DNA of 5,673 nucleotides from Mariprofundus sp. (lineage in GTDB: Bacteria; Pseudomonadota; Zetaproteobacteria; Mariprofundales; Mariprofundaceae). The notes under the pieces are model-generated. The model was not told the DNA's origin. It ran no database searches and saw nothing but the letters and a program-made list of their open reading frames with translations. This document shows positions 1 to 5,673 of the stretch, piece after piece. Every line of letters begins with the position of its first letter. The first letter of the stretch is position 1. The stretch is from contig JAUZQH010000141.1 in assembly GCA_030951065.1 (NCBI GenBank), positions 1 to 5,673 of the forward strand, written 5' to 3'. Made by a program: the position numbers and the translations under genes.

Positions 1-363
1 ATGCATGCGTCCGCCATTGCCGATAGACATGCCATTCACGCTAACAACCGCATTCATACTCGCAGCCAGCCAGATCGCCAACGGCGTTGTATTCTCACGC
101 GGAAGCGTAAAGCGATACCATGAATCCCCGGCATAATCAGGCTTCTGCTCATCCCAGTTATGCGGCAAACGGCAGCGTTGCCATCCACCTCCTGACGCTT
201 CCTTGCCAAATGAACAGTTTACATTCCGAATTTGTTGGACTCCGTCATATCCCGTCAGCGCGGGTTCCAGCCATCGGTCAACCAGCCAGAAAAAAAACAC
301 CACCAGCAGAGCAGATACAAGGCCAACGCCCCATCGAACCGGGATAGATGCCCTAACTCGCAT
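1..363 (-). CDS. Probable membrane sensor histidine kinase, N-terminal part only (runs off the left edge)
   Basis: An open frame without stops runs from about 438 to base 1 on the minus strand and leaves the window. From the ATG at 363 it gives 121 visible residues: a short basic start, one strongly hydrophobic segment at about residues 11-29 (GVGLVSALLVVFFFWLV), then a stretch that should lie outside the inner membrane. That stretch has a WYRFTLP motif near residue 82 and ends in a VNGMSIGNGGRM turn, a pattern like the beta-jelly-roll or sugar-binding-like sensor regions of some proteobacterial histidine kinases. Cys50 and Cys64 could form a disulfide. No kinase domain is visible, so the kinase call rests on this architecture, as I remember it, and on the response regulator directly upstream. 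The start is uncertain. ATG 363 has an AGGATGGA stretch ahead of it and is my choice. ATGs at 426 and 438 are in frame but have no clear ribosome site, although 438 would leave only 13 bases after the regulator. Confidence 0.72.
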   Translation of the reverse strand, partial: MRVRASIPVRWGVGLVSALLVVFFFWLVDRWLEPALTGYDGVQQIRNVNCSFGKEASGGGWQRCRLPHNWDEQKPDYAGDSWYRFTLPRENTTPLAIWLAASMNAVVSVNGMSIGNGGRMH

Positions 364-451
364 GGTTTTTTTCCATCCTGCGATATGAAACTCAGGCACA
401 GGAATGGAAACCCCATGCAGACGCATTATTTGTGCCATGCCAAGCAACACG

Positions 452-1129
452 CTAACTGTCTGACTCGGAGATAATACGCATCCGTCTGGCTTTCTGAACA
501 GCACCTATATTTGAATTAACCTGAAGTTTCCCATAGATGTGCTTCACATGGGAATGAATAGTATGCACGCTGACTGATAGTTTGCATGCGATTTCCTTGC
601 GTGTCATGCCACGCGCCATGGCCTTAAGCACATCCACTTCGCGCCCGGTCAGTGTTTCCACCAGTCCGGAAGCGCCCGCCCCCGAGTCAAATCGTTTTAG
701 CAATGCCCTGGCAATGAGCGGGCTGATCGGCGAACCGCCATGGGTCAGTTCAATAATGGTTCTGGAAATATCTTCGGGTAAAGCATCCTTGAGCAAATAG
801 CCGGTTGCTCCGGCCTCCAGCGCCTGCATCAGATGGTGCTGGTCGGCATGAATGGTAATCACCATGCATTCAGGAGGTTTGTGTGCGCTGCGCGCCATGC
901 GGATCAGGTCAATCCCGCTGCCATCAGGCAGACCAAGGTCAATCAGTAATACATCCGGCATCCGATACTCTAATGCAGCTACGCCATCCTCGAGACAACC
1001 CACTGCCGCAAACAAGGAAAGAGTATCGTGGGTATTCACAACCTGCTCCAGTCGTTTGCGAATATCAGGATCATCCTCGACGATCATGACGGCATAACTC
1101 AATTTTTTCACGGCTACAGCATAAGCCAT
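452..1129 (-). CDS. Two-component response regulator, NarL/LuxR family
   Basis: This is a 225-residue DNA-binding response regulator, expected to act in the cytoplasm as the output of a two-component system. The receiver domain covers about residues 11-130: acidic pocket E18-D19-D20, phosphoacceptor D64 in LLIDLGLPDG, conserved T92 and K114 in GYLLKDA. A linker leads to a LuxR/GerE helix-turn-helix at about 158-215, with LTGREVDVLKAMARGMTRKEIA followed by the SVSVHTIHSHVKHIYGKL recognition region. Length and order are normal for the family, and no key residue is missing. Its likely partner is the sensor protein encoded just downstream. It follows priA but lies beyond that gene's terminator, so it probably has its own promoter. 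The start is doubtful: ATG 1129 has no visible ribosome site and the conserved receiver begins only near residue 11, so GTG 1111, TTG 1102 or ATG 1087 are alternatives. Target genes cannot be told from the sequence. Confidence 0.93.
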   Translation of the reverse strand: MAYAVAVKKLSYAVMIVEDDPDIRKRLEQVVNTHDTLSLFAAVGCLEDGVAALEYRMPDVLLIDLGLPDGSGIDLIRMARSAHKPPECMVITIHADQHHLMQALEAGATGYLLKDALPEDISRTIIELTHGGSPISPLIARALLKRFDSGAGASGLVETLTGREVDVLKAMARGMTRKEIACKLSVSVHTIHSHVKHIYGKLQVNSNIGAVQKARRMRIISESDS

Positions 1130-1145
1130 CGAGTCAGGTTGTCCA
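1118..1145 (-). promoter_or_regulatory. Possible sigma70-type promoter of the response regulator
   Basis: On the minus strand TGGACA (1145-1140, five of six matches to TTGACA) is followed after 16 bases by TATGCT (1123-1118, four of six matches to TATAAT). It lies beyond the priA terminator, where a promoter for the regulator is expected. The -10 element sits inside codons 3-4 of the longest frame. If it is real, transcription would begin near 1111, and translation would have to start at GTG 1111 or later. This is a consensus match only, and chance matches of this quality are common. Confidence 0.25.
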
Positions 1146-1168
1146 TATCGGTATCATGGCCTCTTCTG

Positions 1169-1200
1169 CAAGAAAAGCAGCACCGATAACTGGCGCTGCT
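1169..1200 (-). terminator. Rho-independent terminator after priA
   Basis: On the minus strand AGCAGCGCC (1200-1192) pairs with GGTGCTGCT (1184-1176), nine pairs with one G-U, around a seven-base loop AGTTATC. A T-rich run TTTTCTT follows (from 1176 down to about 1170). The first two bases of the stem are the last two bases of the priA TAG stop codon, so the terminator is packed directly against the gene. The T-tract is interrupted by one C, so termination may be incomplete and some readthrough into the response regulator is possible. The plus strand has no T-run on the other side, so it looks one-directional. Confidence 0.8.
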
Positions 1201-3361
1201 ACATCATATCCTGCGGATCGACATCGACCCGAACACGCACATCACGAGGTAAATCCAGCATAGCCAGCAATGGTTCCAGCTTCCACGGCAATATTTTTCT
1301 CGATGCATCGCGTAACAATACTTCGATACGATATTTTCCGGCCAGCCTTTCCATGCAACACGGCATCGGTCCACTGATGCCAATACCTTCCAAAGCAGTA
1401 CATAGATCAGCGATATGACTGGCAATATCCTCCGCTTTCGCCAGTTTCCTGGCGGAAACTACAATTCGAACCCAGCGCCCGAATGGAGGGAATGATAACA
1501 TTTCCCTGAGTTGCAATTCGTGATTCAGCGTTGATTCGGCCTGATCTTCGTTGATACGTGTAAGCCAGTCAGCATCCGGCATGCGGGTCTGAATAATCAC
1601 TCGTCCTGCTTTGCTGCCACGCCCGGCCCGGCCGGTCACCTGTGTCATCTGCTGCCACCACCGTTCACCTGCACGAAAATCGGGAAGATTCACACCGAGA
1701 TCCGCATTGATAACACCCACCAGCGTAACATTGGGAAAATCATGACCCTTGACCAGCATCTGGGTACCGATCAGACAATCGAGTTCTCCCTGCTCAAAAG
1801 CGGTCAACGTGTTTTCCAGCCGCGCGTGGGAGGTAATGATATCACGGTCGAAACGGGCAAAGCGCAACGTCGGCAGATGCTCGGTCAGCCATTCGTCTAT
1901 TTTTTCAGTACCCTCGCCCAAGGGTAAAAAAGCTGCTTCGCCGCACGACTCGCATGTTTTCGGCACCCTGCGCCGAAAACCGCACGAATGGCAACGCAAC
2001 TGCCCGGCCCGTCTGTGCAGCGTCAAACGCATCGAACAGGCTGAACATTCCGGCACATCGCCGCAGGCCGTGCATTGCAAGGCCGGCGCATACCCGCGCC
2101 GGTTCAGAAACAGGATCGATTGCTCGCCAGCCGCCAGCGTCTCTTTCAACGCAGACAACAGGGTATCCGACACCGGAGCATCCACAGCACGCATATCAAT
2201 AATATCGGACTGAATCGGCGCAGTATCCCGCACAATACGGTTCGGCAAATCCAAACGCTGATAATTACCTGCCTGCACCTGCCGCCAACTCTCCAGGCTC
2301 GGTGTCGCTGAACCCAGTATAATCGGAATATCCAGTTCCTGAGCCAGTAACACCGCCATATCCCGGGCGGAATATGCCATACCCTCCTGCTGTTTGAAGC
2401 TGGCATCGTGTTCTTCATCCACCACAATCATATTCAATCGCGGTAATGGCAAAAATAAAGCCGAGCGAGTACCAATCAGGATATCGGTCTCCTGCAAGTA
2501 CTCTCGCACAACCAGCCGTTCCTTTGCCGTCATGGCTGAATGCCATAGTGCCACCCGCTTGAATCGCTGTTTCAAACGCGATAACCACAAGGGTGTTAAA
2601 CCGATTTCCGGCACCAGCACCAGCACCTGCCCGCCAGCTTCAATAATCGATTCGGCTGCCTTGAGATAGACTTCGGTTTTTCCGGAACCGGTTCGCCCGA
2701 ACAGCAGAAACGGCTGGAATTTCTGTAAACTTGCAATGATCGAGGCAATTGCCTGTTGTTGAAATGCTGTTGGCTCAGGTGTTTCTGCTTTTGTAAACAC
2801 CGCGTCTTCTGCCTGCCATAACGGATCAGGATGAATTTCATCAAGCAGCCCATCTGAACAGGCTCTGCTCACAGCATATCGGAGACCTGCCGTATGGCCT
2901 GCACGTTGTTGAATTGTTTTCATCGAAATAGCAGCACGTGTATGAAACAGACCGGACAATTGCGGATAACACTGTGCCAGAGCCTCCGGCTTCATGCAGC
3001 GGAACCGGCGCACATCACCCTGAGTGGCCCAACCCAGAGCACTGCTCCATAATTCTCCCGGCTGAACCAGATAATATCTGCGAACCCGTTCCAGCCACTG
3101 GATTCGAGGTAGGTCAAATAGTGGGGTTTCATCCAGCCTGTCCCATACAGGTTTGAATTGAAGCTCACCTGCCGGCATTGGCGTCTCACGCACCACCATG
3201 CCGAAGCGCTTGCCATTGCCGAAGGGCACCTGAACCCGAATCCCGATCAGGGGCTTGCCCAGCGATGCCGGCCACTGATAGGTAAATGTACCGACAAGTG
3301 GAGAAAACACAGCTACTTCGACATACACCCCGCCCTGCACAGAACTGCTATGTTCAGACAC
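1199..3361 (-). CDS. priA: Primosomal protein N', replication-restart helicase PriA
   Basis: PriA is a 3'-to-5' superfamily 2 DNA helicase that recognises stalled forks and D-loops and starts loading of the replicative helicase DnaB. The 720 residues match the family's usual length. The N-terminal DNA-binding and winged-helix part covers about 1-195. The helicase core follows: Walker A GRTGSGKT at 222-229, DEEH Walker B at 315-318, SAT at 351-353, then motif V around IGTQMLVKGHDFPNV (531-545) and motif VI QVTGRAGR at 574-581, where the usual residue before GRAGR is Ala and here is Thr. Inserted between the helicase lobes is the zinc-binding region with all eight cysteines: C430, C433, C439, C442, C457, C460, C470 and C473. 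The chosen start is GTG at 3361, 8 bases after the dehydratase stop, which suggests translational coupling. There is no clear ribosome site, and GTG codons 9 or 12 are possible because family similarity starts near VYVEVAVFSPL. A terminator follows directly. Confidence 0.97.
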   Translation of the reverse strand: MSEHSSSVQGGVYVEVAVFSPLVGTFTYQWPASLGKPLIGIRVQVPFGNGKRFGMVVRETPMPAGELQFKPVWDRLDETPLFDLPRIQWLERVRRYYLVQPGELWSSALGWATQGDVRRFRCMKPEALAQCYPQLSGLFHTRAAISMKTIQQRAGHTAGLRYAVSRACSDGLLDEIHPDPLWQAEDAVFTKAETPEPTAFQQQAIASIIASLQKFQPFLLFGRTGSGKTEVYLKAAESIIEAGGQVLVLVPEIGLTPLWLSRLKQRFKRVALWHSAMTAKERLVVREYLQETDILIGTRSALFLPLPRLNMIVVDEEHDASFKQQEGMAYSARDMAVLLAQELDIPIILGSATPSLESWRQVQAGNYQRLDLPNRIVRDTAPIQSDIIDMRAVDAPVSDTLLSALKETLAAGEQSILFLNRRGYAPALQCTACGDVPECSACSMRLTLHRRAGQLRCHSCGFRRRVPKTCESCGEAAFLPLGEGTEKIDEWLTEHLPTLRFARFDRDIITSHARLENTLTAFEQGELDCLIGTQMLVKGHDFPNVTLVGVINADLGVNLPDFRAGERWWQQMTQVTGRAGRGSKAGRVIIQTRMPDADWLTRINEDQAESTLNHELQLREMLSFPPFGRWVRIVVSARKLAKAEDIASHIADLCTALEGIGISGPMPCCMERLAGKYRIEVLLRDASRKILPWKLEPLLAMLDLPRDVRVRVDVDPQDMM

Positions 3362-3369
3362 CGGAAATA

Positions 3370-5238
3370 TCAGTGTTCTGATTGCATCGGCGTAAATTCC
3401 GGAACCAGCTGTTTCAGTTCCTTATGTAACAAGGGTATATCCCGACGGCTACAGGCAAGACGCAATGTTTTGAGCTCTAGCTGCATCGCAGCCCAATCCA
3501 CTTCACGGCTGCCGGAGAGCATGATTTTCGGATGTGATGTCGTTTGAAGCTCCTCCGCTTCGTGAAACAGTTCCTCATAGAGTTTCTCACCCGGCCTGAG
3601 TCCTGTATATGTAATCTCGATATCATGCCCCGGCTCCAGCCCTGTCAGGCGAATCATCTGCTCAGCCAGATCGGCAATCCTGACCGGTTCCCCCATATCA
3701 AGCACAAATATTTCACCACCATGTCCCATCGTAGCCGCCTGCAGAATCAAAGCGACGGCTTCCGGAATAGTCATAAAATAACGGGTAATATCAGGATGTG
3801 TTACCGTTACCGGCCCGCCAGCCTCAATCTGGCTGCGAAACAGAGGAACGACAGAACCCGCCGAACCCAGCACATTGCCAAAACGCGTGGTGATAAATGC
3901 GGTATGATCACTGCGACGATCCAGATTCTGACAATAGATTTCCGCCGAACGTTTGCTTGCCCCCATTACATTGGTCGGATTGACCGCCTTGTCAGTCGAA
4001 ATCTGAATAAATTTCTTTACTCCGGTTTCAACAGCCAGATCAGCCAACTGGCACGTGCCCAATACATTGGTTTTCACGCCTTCAGCCGGATTCTGTTCCA
4101 CCAGAGGCACGTGTTTATAGGCGGCCGCATTAAATACAATATCAGGTCGAAAGTGTTCAAACAGCCAGCGCATGCGATCATCATCACGAATATCGCCCAA
4201 CAGTGCTTTAATTTTGCAAGACTGTTCATTGGCGGATAACAGTAACTCCCGTTCGATCGAATACAGATTGAATTCACCGTGATCCAGTAACAGCAGATGT
4301 GACGGTTTGTGAGATAAAACCTGGCGGCACAACTCGGAGCCAATCGAGCCCCCTGCACCGGTAACCAGTACACAGCGGTCGGCAAGCAGTAGATGAATGC
4401 CTGTATCATCGAGTTTGATCGTGTCTCGCCCCAACAAATCTTCGATTTGCACCTGGCGGAGCCGTGAAACCTCTACCCGTCCATCGGCCAGTTCGGCAAC
4501 CGATGGCAATATCCGGCACGGTATCGACAAGTCCTGACATCTGGTCACTATGGATTGAATGGTCTGATGCGAAGCTGAAGGAATCGCCAACAACACGACG
4601 TTCACCGCCATATCACAGATCACCCGCTCCATATCTGTCACCTTGCCGATCACGCGCACACCCTGAATTTCCTGTCCCTGACGTCTGTCAATATCATCGA
4701 GAAACCCGACCGGCTCATACGGACCTGATTTCAACAAATCACGTACCAGCAGTTCGCCTGCCTGCCCCGCCCCAATCAGCAACGCACGTTCACGTTCCGT
4801 CGTAGTCAAATGAAGATGGTGGTCTTTCAACCAGCGGTAAAACAACCGCGGTCCGGCCAATCCCATGGCTAAAATAACAGGGTAGAGAATCAATACCGAA
4901 CGCGGCATCCCCTCCAGACGTTGCCAGATAAACATGATAATAAAAGTCGTCAATGCGCCAAGCAGCACGGACTGGAGAATGCGCAACAGATCGGGCAAGG
5001 AGGCAAAACGCCAGATACCGCGATAAAGACCGAAATACCATGAAAATGCAGCCTGCACCGGCAATGCAATCATCATCATAAAATTCAAAGCGGGAAGGTA
5101 GGGTGAAGGGATATCGCCCAGATTAAATCGTAGCCAGAATGCCAGCCAAACTGCAGCGACAACCCATATCAGATCGTGTAAAAACGCCATCCATCGACTT
5201 CTAAACAACATTAGCTTACTCATCGTCATGGCAGCCAT
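3370..5238 (-). CDS. wbpM: Membrane-bound nucleotide-sugar 4,6-dehydratase, WbpM/CapD/PglF type
   Basis: This family converts UDP-GlcNAc to a 4-keto-6-deoxy sugar, an early step toward rare amino sugars in O-antigen, capsule or protein glycans, at the inner face of the inner membrane. The 622 residues fit the long membrane form. Four membrane segments lie at about 20-38, 50-70, 86-105 and 113-130. A first Rossmann-like domain follows with GAGQAG at 156-161. The catalytic extended short-chain dehydrogenase domain has NAD-binding GAGGSIG at 294-300, NAAAYKHVPLVE at 370-381, and active-site T415-D416-K417 with M425 and K429. Met stands where short forms such as FlaA1 have Tyr, the SMK-type triad known for WbpM. 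GLRPGEKLYEE (546-556) is also typical. UDP-GlcNAc as substrate is inferred from family. The ATG at 5238 has only a weak ribosome site; Met4, Met6 and Met10 are alternatives. It probably shares a transcript with priA. No other glycan gene is visible here. Confidence 0.93.
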   Translation of the reverse strand: MAAMTMSKLMLFRSRWMAFLHDLIWVVAAVWLAFWLRFNLGDIPSPYLPALNFMMMIALPVQAAFSWYFGLYRGIWRFASLPDLLRILQSVLLGALTTFIIMFIWQRLEGMPRSVLILYPVILAMGLAGPRLFYRWLKDHHLHLTTTERERALLIGAGQAGELLVRDLLKSGPYEPVGFLDDIDRRQGQEIQGVRVIGKVTDMERVICDMAVNVVLLAIPSASHQTIQSIVTRCQDLSIPCRILPSVAELADGRVEVSRLRQVQIEDLLGRDTIKLDDTGIHLLLADRCVLVTGAGGSIGSELCRQVLSHKPSHLLLLDHGEFNLYSIERELLLSANEQSCKIKALLGDIRDDDRMRWLFEHFRPDIVFNAAAYKHVPLVEQNPAEGVKTNVLGTCQLADLAVETGVKKFIQISTDKAVNPTNVMGASKRSAEIYCQNLDRRSDHTAFITTRFGNVLGSAGSVVPLFRSQIEAGGPVTVTHPDITRYFMTIPEAVALILQAATMGHGGEIFVLDMGEPVRIADLAEQMIRLTGLEPGHDIEITYTGLRPGEKLYEELFHEAEELQTTSHPKIMLSGSREVDWAAMQLELKTLRLACSRRDIPLLHKELKQLVPEFTPMQSEH

Positions 5239-5245
5239 GCTTCAT

Positions 5246-5289
5246 AAAAAACAGAAAGCGGCAATCTCTGTCCTGAGAATAGCCGCCTT
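5246..5289 (-). terminator. Rho-independent terminator after comEA
   Basis: On the minus strand AAGGCGGC (5289-5282) pairs with GCCGCTTT (5262-5255), eight pairs with one G-U. Inside it, TCTC (5278-5275) pairs with GAGA (5268-5265) around the six-base loop AGGACA, giving a long two-part hairpin with a small asymmetric internal loop. A run of six T follows after CTG (5251-5246). It starts 18 bases after the comEA stop codon. Its T-tract ends only 7 bases before the start codon chosen for the dehydratase, so it could also act as an attenuator for that gene. Confidence 0.82.
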
Positions 5290-5307
5290 CTATGCCCGAC
5301 AATGGAA

Positions 5308-5607
5308 CTAATGACCTTCCGACTCCTTGTCATCTGCTGAATCGCTAACAGTCAGTTCATCACCCGCCTTGTCCAGTTTCTTTTTGCCAATACCTTTCAC
5401 GTTCAGGAGTTCATCCACACTCTTGAAAGGCCCATGTTTCTCCCGGTAAACAACAATTCTTGCTGCCGTCTTGGCTCCAATGCCATCGACTTTCTGCAGT
5501 TCCTTGGCTGTTGCACTATTAATATTCACAGCATCACCGGCCCATGCCAATCCTCCTGCCATAAACATCGCTACAAACAGCGATAACAACATCTGTCTCA
5601 CATTCAT
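5308..5607 (-). CDS. comEA: ComEA-like helix-hairpin-helix DNA-binding protein, exported
   Basis: This is a small periplasmic DNA-binding protein. ComEA proteins bind double-stranded DNA non-specifically and help pull it across the outer membrane during natural transformation. The 99 residues begin with a Sec signal peptide (MNVRQMLLSLFVAMFMAGGLAWA), with probable cleavage after AWA at residue 23. VNINSATAKEL, the usual entry to the domain, follows at 27-37. Two helix-hairpin-helix motifs come next, LQKVDGIGAKTAARIV (37-52) and LLNVKGIGKKKLDKAG (68-82 region). The tail is short and acidic. The length fits Gram-negative ComEA, which lacks the membrane anchor of the Gram-positive form. I chose ATG 5607 rather than the longer in-frame ATG at 5655 because it has a strong ribosome site and a clean signal peptide right behind it. 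Its own terminator separates it from the dehydratase. I recall ComEA-like genes beside wbpM in Pseudomonas, so the pairing may be old. A role in transformation is inferred, since no comEC is in view. Confidence 0.93.
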   Translation of the reverse strand: MNVRQMLLSLFVAMFMAGGLAWAGDAVNINSATAKELQKVDGIGAKTAARIVVYREKHGPFKSVDELLNVKGIGKKKLDKAGDELTVSDSADDKESEGH

Positions 5608-5611
5608 TTCA

Positions 5612-5620
5612 CCTCTCCTT
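5612..5620 (-). promoter_or_regulatory. Ribosome binding site of comEA
   Basis: AAGGAGAGG on the minus strand lies with its GGAG core 7 bases ahead of ATG 5607, a near-ideal Shine-Dalgarno site. It is the only strong one in the window and decides the comEA start against the upstream ATG at 5655. The remaining bases up to the right edge (5621-5673) should hold the comEA promoter, but I could not find a convincing -35/-10 pair there. Confidence 0.85.
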
Positions 5621-5673
5621 GTGTACATAAGATCTGCTATCGGACAAAGCCGCACCCAATAACAGTACAGCTA

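Noticed and set aside
120..474. Three overlapping short plus-strand frames near the left edge
   Set aside because: The minus strand here carries a continuous frame with a membrane helix and a plausible extracytoplasmic domain, which explains the region better. The plus-strand translations are of low complexity and unlike known proteins.
1749..2213. 154-codon open frame on the plus strand
   Set aside because: It is antisense to the PriA zinc and helicase regions. Its translation is rich in Arg and Ser with no domain pattern, as expected from the reverse of a real gene.
3544..4239. 231-codon open frame on the plus strand
   Set aside because: It lies wholly antisense to the dehydratase catalytic domain, whose motifs are intact. 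Its translation shows no recognisable domain and no ribosome site is evident, so it is a shadow frame.
5608..5655. 16-residue N-terminal extension of ComEA from ATG 5655
   Set aside because: The extension would bury the signal peptide, and it overlaps the strong AAGGAGAGG ribosome site that serves ATG 5607.
1..5673. A novel defence, mobile or multi-gene system
   Set aside because: Every substantial gene belongs to a known family. I saw no tandem repeats, inverted terminal repeats, transposase, integrase, CRISPR repeats or abrupt change in base composition.

Overview
All genes in the window read on the minus strand, from high to low coordinates: a ComEA-like periplasmic DNA-binding protein (5308-5607), a large membrane-bound nucleotide-sugar 4,6-dehydratase of the WbpM/CapD type (3370-5238), the replication-restart helicase PriA (1199-3361), a NarL/LuxR-type response regulator (452-1129), and the first 121 codons of a probable membrane sensor kinase that runs off the left edge (1-363). 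G+C is roughly one half by eye. A Sec-exported ComEA, a long four-helix WbpM-type dehydratase and PriA together suggest a Gram-negative member of the Pseudomonadota. I cannot fix the class or genus from the sequence.

The layout falls into three transcription blocks. comEA has a strong ribosome binding site and its stop codon is followed by a good intrinsic terminator (5246-5289). The dehydratase and priA are separated by 8 bases and probably share a transcript, which ends at a second hairpin terminator (1169-1200) whose stem begins inside the priA stop codon. The response regulator and the sensor protein then form a third unit, a two-component pair in the order regulator-kinase.

Functionally the window mixes DNA uptake or binding at the cell surface (ComEA), surface-glycan precursor synthesis at the inner membrane (the dehydratase), restart of stalled replication forks (PriA), and extracytoplasmic sensing with transcriptional output. 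These are recognisable families. I found no CRISPR array, mobile element, RNA gene or gene cluster that looks like an undescribed system. The points worth a second look are the terminator only 8 bases ahead of the dehydratase start, the dehydratase-priA coupling, the uncertain starts of the regulator and sensor genes, and the unidentified ligand of the sensor's extracytoplasmic domain.
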